Shown: in pieces, positions 45,075 to 54,801 of the stretch
How the letters are laid out: every line of letters begins with the position of its first letter
Numbering within the stretch: position 1 is the first letter of the stretch
Position numbers and translations under genes: made by a program
Notes under the pieces: model-generated
The model's database searches: none
Told to the model about the DNA's origin: nothing
Seen by the model: only the letters and a program-made list of their open reading frames with translations
Origin: Streptomyces soli
GTDB taxonomy: Bacteria > Actinomycetota > Actinomycetes > Streptomycetales > Streptomycetaceae
DNA length: 64,000 nucleotides
Assembly (NCBI RefSeq): GCF_003999195.1
Contig: NZ_RJVR01000120.1
Coordinates: forward strand, 1 to 64,000
Direction: 5' to 3'

Positions 45075-47579
45075 TCAGCTGATGGTCGCGATGCCGTCGG
45101 TGGTGATGGTCGGGCGGCCGGAGGTGCCGACCACAACTATCTTCAGAGTGTGTTTGGCGGAACCGGACCAGGTCTTGGTCCAGATCGCCTGCCGGTAGAG
45201 GGTGGTGGAGGACTTGAGGTCCACCGTAGTGATCTTGGTGCCGTCGACGTAGATGTACGCCTGACCGGACGACGAGGAGCGGGAGACGATCCAGGACACC
45301 GAGCGGCCGGTGAAGGCCCAGCTGATCGAGGCCTTGGCGGCGGAGGAGCTGTAGGAGTAGCCGCCCAGGTAGTTGGTGCTGCTGCGCCTGGTCCAGGTGC
45401 CGGTCCTGGTCGTGGAGGTCTCCTGGACGATGTGCGGGGTGCGGTACACCGAGGTGCCGGCGGTGTTGCCGGCGACGTCGTAGGCCTTGAGCGCGAACAG
45501 GTCAGAGGTGGCCGGCTTGGCGCTGGTCGACCAGGAGGTGGTGGTCGGGCCGAAGGTGGCCGTGCTCGGCGAGGTCGCCGTGACCTTGGACAGCGCCGCG
45601 TTGTCGGCGGCCTTCCAGCCCACGGTGACCGGGACCACGGTGGAGCTCACCGTGCCGGTGCGCAGCCGGACACTGGGGGTTGCCGGGAAGGTGGGCGCGG
45701 TGGTGTCGCCCACCAGGGTGAGCGCGGTGGACGTGGTGGTCGAGCCGGTGATGTGGGTGGCTCGCACCTGGACGGTGTGCTGACCGGCGGTGACGGAGAT
45801 TGCCGCGGAGAAGGTGCTGCCGGAAGTGTGCTTGACAGCCTTTCCGTCGACCAGGACGTCGAACCCGGAGATCACCGCGGACGGTGTCGCGGCGGACCAG
45901 GCCACGTTGGCCGCGCCCTTGGTGTAGTAGCCGGTGCCGGACTTGGTCGCCCCGCCGGACATTCCGGTGATGCTGAGCCCGCTCACCGGGCCGGCCGCGT
46001 AGGAGCGGATGGTGCCCAACTGGGCGTAGAGCTGGTTGCCGGGGCAGTCGGTGGCGAAGCCGTTGCGGTGCCCGGAGACGGCGTGGAAGGAGTAGCTCGT
46101 GCCCTGGGTAAAGCCGTGACTGTCGGAGGCTCCCTCGGTCAGGGAACCGGTGCCGGTGCTCGGATTCTCCCCGTACATGCCGAACTTCCAGGCGGCGATG
46201 CGGGCGATGGAGCCCAGCATGGCCTTGCTGGGAGCGGCTCCGGGGAACGTGCTGGCGGTGGAGTCGCCGCCGCTGAAATCGGTGTAGGTGCCGATAGCGG
46301 CCACACCCATGCTGTTGGTGTTGAATCCGTAGGTCTGGGCGCCGACGATCGGCAGCGCCATGCCGCCGAAGCGGCCCTCGAAGATGGTGCCGCACTTGTC
46401 GACCAGGAAGTTGTAGCCGATGTCACGCCAGGCCTGGCGCAGGTGCTCGGCGTAGATGCCGCGCACGATCGCGGGCGAGTCGGAGCAGGAGTAGCTGTTG
46501 GTGGTGTCCGTGTGGTGGACGAACATCACCTTCACGGCCGTGCCGTACGTCGGGTAACCGGATTCGCGGGCGCATTCGTTGGCGCCCCAGCCGGCCCGGG
46601 TGACGACGGTGGGTGCGGCGATCGTCGAGGTGGTGGGGGCCGGTAGTGGGCTCGGCTGGGTCTGCGTGGCCGACGCGGAAGGGCTGCCAGATGCGGCGGG
46701 GCAGGACGGGTACGCCTGGGCCAGTGTCGGGAGCTGCCCCGGCCACGGGCTCGCCGACGCTGTGGGCGAGGCGGACGTGGATGCCGGGGCCGGGGCGGAG
46801 GTGGTGGGCGTGCTCGCCGGTGCCGAGACCGTGGCGTCCGAGGGGGAGACCGGGGCCGTCGCGGCCGTGGTGTCCGAGGGAGTGACGTTGTTGGACGGCG
46901 TGGTGGTGCCGGTCGGGCTGCCGCTGTCCGACGGAGTGATGGAGGTGGTGCCGCTCGCCGTTCCGGACGGCGGGGGACTGTCGGTCGTGGTCGCGGCCAT
47001 AGCGTATCCGGCCAGCCCCAGGCCGGGCGTAGTGGCTCCGGTGGTGCGAGCCTTGCCCGGGTCGATGAGGTCAACGGTGAGACCGGCCGGCAGCGTGGCC
47101 TCGCCGCGTGCGGCGACCACCCGGACCTGCACTCCGTTTGAGGCGCCGGCCCACATGGGCGACATACCGCCGCGTACCCCGGGGCGGTCCAGTTCGGCGG
47201 GATCCGGTATCTCGTCGGGCTGCGCCATGGCCAGCCACCGCGTCCAGGTGCCGCTCGCGGCGGACCGGGTGCGCACCTCCACCGTGCCGCGCAGTTGGGC
47301 GTGCGCGCCGGGCCAGGTGACGCCGACCATGCTGAACGGGGCCGTGGACCGGGCCGCCAGCGACTTCACCGATGCCGTCGCCCCGGTGAGGGCGAGGGAA
47401 TGCACGGACGTCTTGATCGGTGCCGTCCCGGCCGATGCGGCAGCCACGCCGCCGTCCGATGTGCTCGACACGAGGGCCGCCACTCCGGCCCCGCCCAGTA
47501 CGACGGCCCCCAGCGCCATCCAGGTACGGGCTCTCAGCCCCTTCCGCCGTCTGGCTCCGTCAGTCCGCTGTGAATCCAT
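45075..47579 (-). CDS. Secreted PGRP-type N-acetylmuramoyl-L-alanine amidase with C-terminal Ig-like repeats
   Basis: 834 residues; ATG 47577-47579 chosen because GGAGG lies upstream, although the frame extends to 47672. A twin-Arg-poor signal-anchor (ARTWMALGAVVLGGAGVAALV, about 17-37) starts the protein. A beta-rich domain (about 70-190, seen in actinobacterial PGRP amidases), a Ser/Thr/Pro-rich linker (about 200-320) and the amidase_2/PGRP domain (about 325-505) follow. Zinc and catalytic residues are in VMFVHHTDT, IGYNFLVDKCGTIFEGR, SGHRN and TDCPG. C-terminal Ig-like modules (about 520-834) end in a conserved beta-domain with FTGRSVSWIVSR. It should cleave the peptide from glycan strands in peptidoglycan, for turnover, lysis of rivals or development. 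Confidence 0.9.
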   Translation of the reverse strand: MDSQRTDGARRRKGLRARTWMALGAVVLGGAGVAALVSSTSDGGVAAASAGTAPIKTSVHSLALTGATASVKSLAARSTAPFSMVGVTWPGAHAQLRGTVEVRTRSAASGTWTRWLAMAQPDEIPDPAELDRPGVRGGMSPMWAGASNGVQVRVVAARGEATLPAGLTVDLIDPGKARTTGATTPGLGLAGYAMAATTTDSPPPSGTASGTTSITPSDSGSPTGTTTPSNNVTPSDTTAATAPVSPSDATVSAPASTPTTSAPAPASTSASPTASASPWPGQLPTLAQAYPSCPAASGSPSASATQTQPSPLPAPTTSTIAAPTVVTRAGWGANECARESGYPTYGTAVKVMFVHHTDTTNSYSCSDSPAIVRGIYAEHLRQAWRDIGYNFLVDKCGTIFEGRFGGMALPIVGAQTYGFNTNSMGVAAIGTYTDFSGGDSTASTFPGAAPSKAMLGSIARIAAWKFGMYGENPSTGTGSLTEGASDSHGFTQGTSYSFHAVSGHRNGFATDCPGNQLYAQLGTIRSYAAGPVSGLSITGMSGGATKSGTGYYTKGAANVAWSAATPSAVISGFDVLVDGKAVKHTSGSTFSAAISVTAGQHTVQVRATHITGSTTTSTALTLVGDTTAPTFPATPSVRLRTGTVSSTVVPVTVGWKAADNAALSKVTATSPSTATFGPTTTSWSTSAKPATSDLFALKAYDVAGNTAGTSVYRTPHIVQETSTTRTGTWTRRSSTNYLGGYSYSSSAAKASISWAFTGRSVSWIVSRSSSSGQAYIYVDGTKITTVDLKSSTTLYRQAIWTKTWSGSAKHTLKIVVVGTSGRPTITTDGIATIS

Positions 47580-48072
47580 TGCCCAGCCTCCGAACAGGGA
47601 TTTCCGGCCACATGCCGAAAGCGGGGGGATCATATGACTCGCAACCTCACGCGTACGCCGAGGTTCATCCACGATGTGGTTGGTCGCGGACCGGCGTGCG
47701 GCCGGCCGGTGTGCTCCCCGCAGAAGGCCGCTGACCAGCCAACCGCTTGGCCCTGGGTGACACGGCGACGCACAGTACCCCCCGCTCGGCGGCCCGGATA
47801 ACGCGTACGAAATGCTTACGGAACGTTCACAAGACGCGTACGACCAGCCCCGCTCTCGCCCCTCCTACCTACCGGGCTACGGGCCCGCCCGTGCCTGTAA
47901 CAAGCCGGAGCGCCACGTGGGACCCACGCCGCCCGCTGGGCGGCATCGATCGCCGACAGTCACTGACCGGCCGTCAGGTCCGCGGCTCGGGCGTTGCACG
48001 CGCCGCCGGGGCCGACGCCGGCCCACATGACCCGGAGGAGGCCGTTGGCCGGGATGGCGCATGATGTCGTGA
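47580..48072. other. Divergent promoter region of amidase and sigma-factor genes
   Basis: No gene is seen. The region must contain the amidase promoter (minus) and the ECF sigma promoter (plus). TACGAAATGCTTACGGAACG near 47805-47824 has A/T-containing direct repeats (TACGAA, TACGGAA) that could be promoter or regulator elements, but no clear consensus was found. Confidence 0.35.
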
Positions 48073-48807
48073 GTGCAAAGACCACAGGGGTATGGCATAG
48101 ACGACGGTGAAGCGGGTGCGGGGGTGGGCGCCACGCCCCCGGATTCCGATCGCAGGGCGGAACCGGCGGGCATGTCGGCCGTAGTGCGCGCGGCCCAGGG
48201 CGGGGACGAGGAAGCGTTCCAGGTGGTGTTCCGAGCTCTCCAGCCTTGGCTGTTGCGCTACCTGTACGTGCTGGTCGGCGACGACGCCGAGGACGTGGCG
48301 TCCGAGACGTGGCTCCAGGTCGTCCGCGACCTCGACGCTTTCCGGGGCGACTTCGACGGTTTCCGCGGCTGGGTCGTGACGATGAGCCGCAACCGCGCCC
48401 TTGACCACCTGCGTAGCCGTCGCCGCCGTCCCCGCGGCGACGTACCCGTCGAGTATCTGACCGACCTGCCTGCCGGCGAGGACACGGCCGGGGCCGCCCT
48501 GTCCTCAGCGGGCATCAGCACTGCGCTCGGCCTGGTCGCACGGCTTCCCCGTGACCAGGCCGAGGCGGTGCTGCTGCGCGTGGTCATGGACCTTGACGCC
48601 GACACCGCGGCACAGGTGCTGGGAAAACGTCCCGGAGCCGTACGCATGGCTGCGCACCGGGGCCTGAAAATGCTCGCCAAGCTGCTGGAACAGTCCGCGG
48701 CAGGGCCGGCGGAGCCTGCGACACCGCCGCCGCGAAAACCCGGGCAGAAAAGTTCCCGCGAGGGTGTGACACGGACGAAGTCGCCGACGCTGAAGGACAT
48801 GAGATGA
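48073..48807 (+). CDS. ECF RNA polymerase sigma factor
   Basis: Up to 244 residues from GTG 48073; the conserved part begins at about residue 35 (ATG 48172: MSAVVRAAQGGDEEAF), so the true start may be later. Sigma-70 region 2 (about 45-105) includes LLRYLYVLVGDDAEDVASET, WLQVVRDLDAFRGD and RGWVVTMSRNRALDHLRSR. Region 4 (about 135-195) includes LVARLPRDQAEAVLLRVVM and LGKRPGAVRMAAHRGL. A basic Pro-rich tail (PPPRKPGQKS) follows. The ATGA overlap with the next gene, a membrane protein, suggests a sigma/anti-sigma pair. The targets are unknown; the downstream MatA/MatB-like genes are candidates. Confidence 0.9.
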   Translation: MQRPQGYGIDDGEAGAGVGATPPDSDRRAEPAGMSAVVRAAQGGDEEAFQVVFRALQPWLLRYLYVLVGDDAEDVASETWLQVVRDLDAFRGDFDGFRGWVVTMSRNRALDHLRSRRRRPRGDVPVEYLTDLPAGEDTAGAALSSAGISTALGLVARLPRDQAEAVLLRVVMDLDADTAAQVLGKRPGAVRMAAHRGLKMLAKLLEQSAAGPAEPATPPPRKPGQKSSREGVTRTKSPTLKDMR

Positions 48808-49577
48808 GGATCCACCGGTTCATGCGGATGGACCGGGCCACCGTCGAGAAGCTGCTCGACGGCCGCCCGCTCGGTCCGGACGCCGGTCATGACGCGCTCG
48901 TCGACCTGCTTGCCACGCTCGCGGCCCCTCCGGCCGACGGCGAACAGGCGGGCGAGAGCGCGGCTATGGACGCGTTCCGGAAGACACGTCTCAACCCTGT
49001 CCAGCACTCCCGGAGTAGGCCCATGACCACCGCAGCACAGGCGCGGCGCCGCAGCGTGAAGGCGCTCGTCGCCGCACTCGCTGTCACCGCCGTGAGCGGT
49101 GTGGCCGTCGCGGCGGGTACGGGCCACCTGCCTGGTGTCAAGGGCGGCAACTCCGCCGTCGCCTCGCCGACTCCGGGCCGCACCACCGGCGCGCCGAACG
49201 CCGGCGGGGCGACCGCCACGGCGGACGCCGACCCGGCCACCACCGCCCTGTGCGAGGCCTACGCCGCGAGCACCGGGGCCGACCGTGCCAAGAAGCTGGC
49301 CGGCCCCGCGTTCTCGGGCCTGGTCCGCGTGGCGGGCGGTAAAGGCAAGGTCGCGGCCTACTGCGCCGCCGTCCTGCACGGTAAACACCACGCCGCCAAG
49401 GACACCAAGACCCCGGGCCACGCGGGAAGTTCCGCGAAAACCAGCAAGGCCGCCAAGCCGACCCACGGCCCCGCGACCGCTCACCCGAGCCATTCCCCGA
49501 AGGCCACGAAGACCAGCGGCGCCGCGGCCAAGCAGGCCAGCGCCGCCGCGACCGGTCACCCGAGCGGTACCGGGTGA
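48804..49577 (+). CDS. Membrane protein overlapping sigma gene, probable anti-sigma partner
   Basis: 257 residues, ATG 48804 inside the sigma stop (ATGA). The cytosolic N-terminus (1-85) has a helical, acidic pattern (MDRATVEKLLDGRP, HDALVDLLATLAAPP) able to hold a sigma factor. One membrane helix (about 92-110: ALVAALAVTAVSGVAVAAG) leads to an external part with two Cys (LCEAYAASTGADRAKK and VAAYCAAVLHG). A Lys/Ala/Thr/His-rich low-complexity tail follows. It lacks the zinc-binding HxxxCxxC of ZAS anti-sigmas, so membrane anti-sigma function is inferred from the position only. Confidence 0.7.
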   Translation: MRIHRFMRMDRATVEKLLDGRPLGPDAGHDALVDLLATLAAPPADGEQAGESAAMDAFRKTRLNPVQHSRSRPMTTAAQARRRSVKALVAALAVTAVSGVAVAAGTGHLPGVKGGNSAVASPTPGRTTGAPNAGGATATADADPATTALCEAYAASTGADRAKKLAGPAFSGLVRVAGGKGKVAAYCAAVLHGKHHAAKDTKTPGHAGSSAKTSKAAKPTHGPATAHPSHSPKATKTSGAAAKQASAAATGHPSGTG

Positions 49578-49830
49578 CCGCCCTGATCCCGGACGGGCGG
49601 TGGGCCTACTCCCCCGGTAGCCACCGCCCGTCCGGTCCCCGCCGCGCCGAACCGGCGACCGGCCGCGGGCCCGTACAAGCTCCGGACCGGCAGAAAGCGT
49701 CCCTCCAAGGGCTTCCTCTCGTCCGGACCTGCGCACCGGAGCACGACGGCAGCCCGCCCTCTTCCGCACCCGATCCGGCCCGCCGCAGCGAACCCCACAC
49801 GTTCGCGCCCCGCCTGCTGGGACCACGCCT

Positions 49831-50463
49831 GTGAGCGACGACACGATCAGCATCCTCCCGCCCGCCGACAGCACCGACAGCACGCTTGTGTTCCCGGTGC
49901 CCACCACAGGCCCGGGATCCGAGGAGACAGGGAGCGCGCCAACCGCGACAGGGAGCGCGCCGACGGCTGGACCGGTCTTCGTGGACGCTACGGGGCGGCG
50001 CCGGCGCCGGGTCCGCCGCGTTGGCCTGACCCTGCTGGTCCTCGCCGCCGGGTACCTCACCCTGGTGGTCAGTACCGCGCTGGGCGGCCCCACCGTGGAT
50101 GCGCCGTTTCTGCCGCTTCCCGCCCCGCCAGACGGCACCGAGCGGCATGCCTCCGGGCATGCCCCGTCCGTGAAACACCGGACGGCCCCGCGCTCCGGCG
50201 GCAAGGCCGGGTCCGGAAGCCGACTGCCGGACAGTGCTGTGAACGCCACACAGTCCGGTTCCGCCGCCTCGTCCGCCTCATCCGTTTCGGCGTCGCCCTC
50301 ATCGGTGTCCTCGGCTTCGACGAGCGCCTCACCGACCGGATCCGCTTCTGCCGGCCCCTCGGCCTCACCGAGCCCAGGGCAGACCACAGCCGCACCGACC
50401 GCCAACGGCAAGAGCCACGCCAGCACGGCCCCGGGCGCTTCCCACCGGCCCGTCAAGTCCTGA
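49831..50463 (+). CDS. Single-pass membrane protein upstream of deacetylase/GT2 gene (MatA-like position)
   Basis: 210 residues from GTG 49831; no clear ribosome site. A 55-residue acidic cytosolic head (SDDTISILPPADSTDS) is followed by RRRRRVRR and one helix (RVGLTLLVLAAGYLTLVV, about 62-80). The outside part is low-complexity, Ser/Ala/Pro/Thr-rich (SVSASPSSVSSASTSASP). It lies 45 bp before the bifunctional glycan synthase. In Streptomyces the matA-matB pair has a small membrane protein before the synthase. The call is by position, since the sequence itself gives little. The 253 bp before it hold no gene. Confidence 0.65.
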   Translation: MSDDTISILPPADSTDSTLVFPVPTTGPGSEETGSAPTATGSAPTAGPVFVDATGRRRRRVRRVGLTLLVLAAGYLTLVVSTALGGPTVDAPFLPLPAPPDGTERHASGHAPSVKHRTAPRSGGKAGSGSRLPDSAVNATQSGSAASSASSVSASPSSVSSASTSASPTGSASAGPSASPSPGQTTAAPTANGKSHASTAPGASHRPVKS

Positions 50464-50508
50464 TCGAGCCCGCCACGTTCTGACAGGACGGAAGAGGAAG
50501 ACCTACCC

Positions 50509-52740
50509 GTGAGCCGCGATCGCAGCCGCACACCCGCCCGCCGGGCCAACGCCCGCGACGTACCGCTGCGCACCCACTGGCTGGTGCTCTGCACACTCGT
50601 GGTGACCCTGGCTGTCGCCTTGGTGCTGCAGGGCTACAGCCGGCACATGTTCAACGACGCCGCCGACGGGACGGCAGCCCCGCCCGGCCCCTCCGCTTCG
50701 GTGCCCGCCACCGTGGCCCACGGCGGCCCCGTGGTGGCCGCAGCCGGCGACCGGCCGCACACCGCCCGCCCCAAGGCCCGTACCATTGCGCTCACCTTCG
50801 ACGACGGCCCCGACCCGAAGTGGACACCGCAGGTCCTCGACGTCCTCCGGCGCAACCACGTGCACGCCACCTTCTTCGTCGTCGGCACCCTGGCCGCCCA
50901 GCACCCCGAATTGCTGCGGCGGATCGTCGCCGAGGGCCACCAGGTGGGTATCCACACCTTCACCCACGCCGAGCTGGCCACCCTCCCACCCTGGTACCAG
51001 TCGCTGGAACTGCGGCAGGCACAGCTGGCGGTAGCCGGCGCCGCCGGGGTCACCACCTCACTGCTGCGGCCGCCCTATTCCTCGGGCAACGACGCCGTGG
51101 ACGACGCTGCCTGGCGCAGCATGCAACGCGCCGGACAGCAGGGCTACCTCACCGTACTCACCACCCAGGACAGCGAGGACTGGCAGCGCCCTGGAGTGAC
51201 CCGCATCATCGCCAACGCCACCCCGCACGGCACGGCCGGCCAGATCCTGCTCATGCACGACGCCGGCGGCGACCGCTCCCAGACCATCGCCGCCCTGCGC
51301 ATTCTGCTGCCCGAACTCAAAGCGCGCGGCTATCACTTCGCAACCGTCAGCGCCGCGGTCGGCATGGCCGACCCGGTCAAGCCCGCGGCGACCGGCGACC
51401 ACTGGCAGGGGCTCGGCCTGATCTGGGTGCTGCGCAGCGGCGACCTGGTACTGACCGTCCTGGACTGGCTGATGCTCGCGGCCGGCGCCCTGAGCGTGTT
51501 GCGCGCGGTCGCGGTGCTGGTGGCGGCCCGCAGGCACAGCCGAGCCCGCCGTAGCCCGTGGGGCCCGCCGGTCACCGCGCCCGCGTCGGTCATCGTGCCC
51601 GCGTACAACGAAAGCGCCGGTATCGAGGCCGCGGTCCGATCGCTGGTCGCCTCCGACCACCCGGTGGAGGTCATCGTGGTGGACGACGGCTCCACCGACA
51701 GCACGGCCGACCTGGTGGAGTCACTCGGACTGCCCGGTGTCCGCGTGATCCGGCAGCGCAACGCCGGGAAACCGGCCGCCCTCAACACCGGTATCGCGGC
51801 CGCCTCGCACGACCTGCTGGTGATGGTGGACGGCGACACGGTCTTCGAACCCGACGCCGTACGAATGCTGCTGCAGCCGTTCGCCGATGCCCGTGTGGGC
51901 GCGGTCTCCGGAAACGCCAAGGTCGTCAACCGGGGCGGGCTGCTGGGCCGCTGGCAGCACATCGAGTACGTCGTCGGCTTCAATCTGGACCGCCGGCTGT
52001 TCGACCTCGGCCAGTGCATGCCCACTGTGCCAGGCGCAGTGGGCGGCTTCCGCCGCAAGGCAGTGCTGCGGATCGGCGGGGTCAGCGACGACACCCTGGC
52101 CGAGGACACCGACCTGACGATGGCCCTGTGCCGGGCCGGCTGGCGAGTCGTCTACGAGGAGCGCGCCAAGGCGTGGACCGAAGCCCCGGCCTCCCTCGGC
52201 GCCCTGTGGAAACAGCGCTACCGCTGGTGCTACGGCACCTTGCAGGCCATGTGGAAACACCGCGGCGCCCTGCTGCAGCGCGGACCAGCCGGCCGGCTCG
52301 GCCGCCGCGGCCTGGGCTATCTGCTGCTCTTCCAGGCGCTGCTGCCGCTGCTCGGCCCGGTGGTGGACGTCTTCACGGTATATGGACTGATCTTCCTCGA
52401 CCCGGTGCGCATCATCGGACTCTGGCTGGCCTTCGTGCTGGTACAGGTGGTGATGGGCCTCTACGCCTTCCGGCTGGACCACGAACGGCCCGGCCCGCTG
52501 TGGAGCCTGCCGCTGCAGCAGTTCGTGTACCGGCAGCTGATGTACCTGGTAGTGGTCCAGTCGGTGTTCACCGCCCTGGCGGGCACGCGGCTGCGCTGGC
52601 AGCGAATGGAACGCTACGGCAGCCTCCAGGTCCCCACCGGCCCGACTCCGCCGCCCGCGGTTCCGGTACCGGCCGTGCCCACCGCCCTCGCCGACACCCG
52701 GCTGCACGAGGCACACACCGCCCCCCAAGCCAGCGAATGA
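50509..52740 (+). CDS. Bifunctional polysaccharide deacetylase / family 2 glycosyltransferase (MatB-like)
   Basis: A 743-residue membrane enzyme from GTG 50509 with GAGGAAG upstream. After an N-terminal helix (25-41) the NodB deacetylase domain (about 90-285) shows LTFDDGPDP (D98, D99) and zinc ligands H149 and H153 (HTFTHAEL), then RPPYSSGND and LMHDAGG. A linker with membrane helices (about 310-340) leads to the GT2 synthase (about 360-600): VVDDGSTDS (D392-D393), DGD (441-443), EDTD (D533) and QRYRW (569-573). Four or so C-terminal membrane helices form the export channel. Streptomyces MatB has this order and makes a PNAG-type hyphal-aggregation polymer. The assignment to that product is inference. 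Confidence 0.88.
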   Translation: MSRDRSRTPARRANARDVPLRTHWLVLCTLVVTLAVALVLQGYSRHMFNDAADGTAAPPGPSASVPATVAHGGPVVAAAGDRPHTARPKARTIALTFDDGPDPKWTPQVLDVLRRNHVHATFFVVGTLAAQHPELLRRIVAEGHQVGIHTFTHAELATLPPWYQSLELRQAQLAVAGAAGVTTSLLRPPYSSGNDAVDDAAWRSMQRAGQQGYLTVLTTQDSEDWQRPGVTRIIANATPHGTAGQILLMHDAGGDRSQTIAALRILLPELKARGYHFATVSAAVGMADPVKPAATGDHWQGLGLIWVLRSGDLVLTVLDWLMLAAGALSVLRAVAVLVAARRHSRARRSPWGPPVTAPASVIVPAYNESAGIEAAVRSLVASDHPVEVIVVDDGSTDSTADLVESLGLPGVRVIRQRNAGKPAALNTGIAAASHDLLVMVDGDTVFEPDAVRMLLQPFADARVGAVSGNAKVVNRGGLLGRWQHIEYVVGFNLDRRLFDLGQCMPTVPGAVGGFRRKAVLRIGGVSDDTLAEDTDLTMALCRAGWRVVYEERAKAWTEAPASLGALWKQRYRWCYGTLQAMWKHRGALLQRGPAGRLGRRGLGYLLLFQALLPLLGPVVDVFTVYGLIFLDPVRIIGLWLAFVLVQVVMGLYAFRLDHERPGPLWSLPLQQFVYRQLMYLVVVQSVFTALAGTRLRWQRMERYGSLQVPTGPTPPPAVPVPAVPTALADTRLHEAHTAPQASE

Positions 52741-53282
52741 CCGCCGGCGTCGGCCACCTGACCGGAGGAGATCCAGATCATGCTCAGCTCCGGCGACCTG
52801 GTCCTTGCGGATCTCGAATGCCATCGCCCCCCTTGAGCTGGGGTGTTGCAACGACCACTAGAACCTGAGTGCGCCTACGCTGCCAACCCCCGCAAGCCGC
52901 TTGTCAGGCGTGCGGCCGCTAACGCGGCAGCCCGAGCACGACAGCCCCGCCGGGGCCCACCAGCCCAGGGCCCCGGCACTCACTCCGGTGTGGCCGGGCT
53001 GCGCCGGTGGCTTCCCGCTGTCGCGGCGGGAGGAGCGTGGTGCGGACCGGCGGCCGGTGACCCGCAGGTGTGCGGTCAGCTCGGGCCGGAGCAGTCGACC
53101 TTGTGGAGGGGGGCCGGGGGCCGCTCCCTTGAAGGAGCACCGCCGCCATGCGTCTGGACCCCCGCCGCCCCGCCCTGTGTGTCGTACAGGCCACCATCAC
53201 CAACGGCTCCGCGCTCAAGCGGGCCGGTCGAAGCCGAGACAACGAGGCCGAAACGGACCGGCTCCGGGCGATCTTCCAGCAG
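52741..53282. other. Intergenic, no gene seen
   Basis: This 542-bp gap follows the MatB-like gene and lies after the minus-strand SDR. Only short, low-content frames are present. One (ATG 52780, 18 codons, MLSSGDLVLADLE) recalls the SGDLVL segment of the preceding synthase but is too short to judge. Confidence 0.4.
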
Positions 53283-54074
53283 CTACTCACCCAGGAGCGG
53301 TCGTTCCTCGGCAAGGGAGTTCGCGCCGTCGATGACGAGCACTTGGCCGGTGATGAAGCCGGCCAAGGGAGAGGCCAGGTGGGCGACGAGAGCGGCGACC
53401 TCGTCCGGGCGGCCGGGACGGCCGACCGGCGTCGCCCGGCCCATGGCGATCTCGTGGAGGCTGGAGGACTCGGTGGCGATCCACCCCGGTGCGACGGCGT
53501 TGGCCGTGATGCCCTGGCCGGCGACTTCAAGGGCGACGGATCTGGTGAGGCCGGTCATCCCCGCTTTGGCGGAGTGGTAGGCGGTGTCTCCTCGGTAGGC
53601 CTGCAGTACTCCCGATACGGAGGCGATGTTGACGATCCGACCGTAGCCCGCCTCCAGCATGGGGTGCAGGCCGGCCCGGGTGACGAAGAAGGCGGTGTCG
53701 AGGTTACGGGCCAGCGACGCGTGCCATTGCTCATCGCTGAGTCCGGTGATCCCCTCGGGTTCGGCAGAGTCGGTTACCGAAGTCATCCCCGCGTTGTTGA
53801 TCAGGATGTCCAGCCTGCCGAAGCGGCTCAGAGCGCAGTCAATCAGCCGGTTCGCCTCAGCCGCGATGGTCAGGTCGGCGACCGTTGCGCACGCCTCGAC
53901 ACCCAGCGTCGCGAGTTCGGCGACCCGCTGGTGAATGCGGTCGCTCGTCGACGTCATGACCACGCGGGCACCCATGGCACCCAAGCGCGCCGCACATGCG
54001 AAGCCTATGCCGGAGGCGCTGCCGGCACCCGTGACCACCGCGACCTGTCCACTGAGCTCATTGCCTGGCGTCAT
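53283..54074 (-). CDS. Short-chain dehydrogenase/reductase (FabG-like)
   Basis: A 263-residue NAD(P)-dependent oxidoreductase with complete motifs: TGAGSASGIG (14-23, nucleotide loop), NNAG (93-96), S152 (NIASVSG), Y166 and K170 (YHSAK). DGANSL lies near the end. Its ATG (54072-54074) overlaps the stop of the broken aminotransferase upstream (ATGA), so it was once translationally coupled to it. It reads with the FAH hydrolase, transporter and dehydrogenase genes in the same direction and probably oxidises a hydroxy-acid or alcohol intermediate of that pathway. The start is supported by the overlap; a GATCC-rich leader gives only a weak ribosome site. Confidence 0.88.
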   Translation of the reverse strand: MTPGNELSGQVAVVTGAGSASGIGFACAARLGAMGARVVMTSTSDRIHQRVAELATLGVEACATVADLTIAAEANRLIDCALSRFGRLDILINNAGMTSVTDSAEPEGITGLSDEQWHASLARNLDTAFFVTRAGLHPMLEAGYGRIVNIASVSGVLQAYRGDTAYHSAKAGMTGLTRSVALEVAGQGITANAVAPGWIATESSSLHEIAMGRATPVGRPGRPDEVAALVAHLASPLAGFITGQVLVIDGANSLAEERPLLGE

Positions 54075-54690
54075 CGGATCTCCTGGAGTGCGGTGTCGAA
54101 CATGTCCACGAAGAAGTTAGCGCTGTCGCGGGTCAGGCACAGCGGCGGCTTGATCTTCAGCACGCAGAGGCGGTCGGAGGTCGGCTGGACGATGACCCCC
54201 AGTTCGCGCAGGTGCTCGCACACCGCTGCCGTCCCCTCTGGCGCAGGGGTGAGCTGCTCGCGATCGCGTACGAGCCCGACTCCGACGTAGAGACCGGTGC
54301 CGTGCACCGCGCCTATGAGTTCATGCCGGTCCGCCAGTTCGAGCAGCCGGTACCGCAGGTGGGCGCCTACCATGCGCGCATTCCCCTGGAGTTTCTCGTC
54401 GCGCGCGATGTACCAGCACAGTGAGGCCGACCACCGCGCTGACCGGGCTGCCTCCAGCGCAGGAGAAGAAGTAGCCCTGGGAAGCGGTAGCGCTCGGCGA
54501 TGTCGCGGCGGATGATGACGGCTCCCAGTGGGTGTCCGTTGCCCATCGTCTTGACGACAGTCACGATGCCCGGGAGAACGGAGAGGTCACCGACGTGGAT
54601 CGTTGCCGGAAACGTCCTCGAAGCCTGATCGTCCGACGCTCCTCCCATGCCGTCAAGCTTCTCATGAGGAGCCGTGCGCTGGTCCAAGGT
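54071..54690 (-). pseudogene. Class III (PLP) aminotransferase, frameshifted C-terminal half
   Basis: Minus-strand frames read PGIVTVVKTMGNGHPLGAVI and RRDIAERYRFPG (the catalytic Lys in KTMGNGHP is kept). After frame changes near 54470 and 54380 they read MVGAHLRYRLLELADRHELI, GAVHGTGLYVGVGLVRDRE and VLKIKPPLCLTRDSANFFVD. This is the end of a class III aminotransferase. The N-terminal half is missing; about 54690-54800 has only scrambled sequence. The mutations look recent, because similarity is still high. Confidence 0.75.
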
Positions 54691-54801
54691 GTGGTCACGC
54701 TGCCGGCGCGTTTCAATCGGCTTTCCGCCATGGCAGGAGCTCGACTTGAAGATGCCGTCGGCTACGCCCTGCGCGACTTCTGGGGCGCCTGCCGCGCCTC
54801 C

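Noticed and set aside
44976-46646. 556-codon plus-strand frame opposite the amidase
   Set aside because: Gly/Ala/Arg repeats without domain signals. The amidase on the other strand has zinc ligands and a signal anchor.
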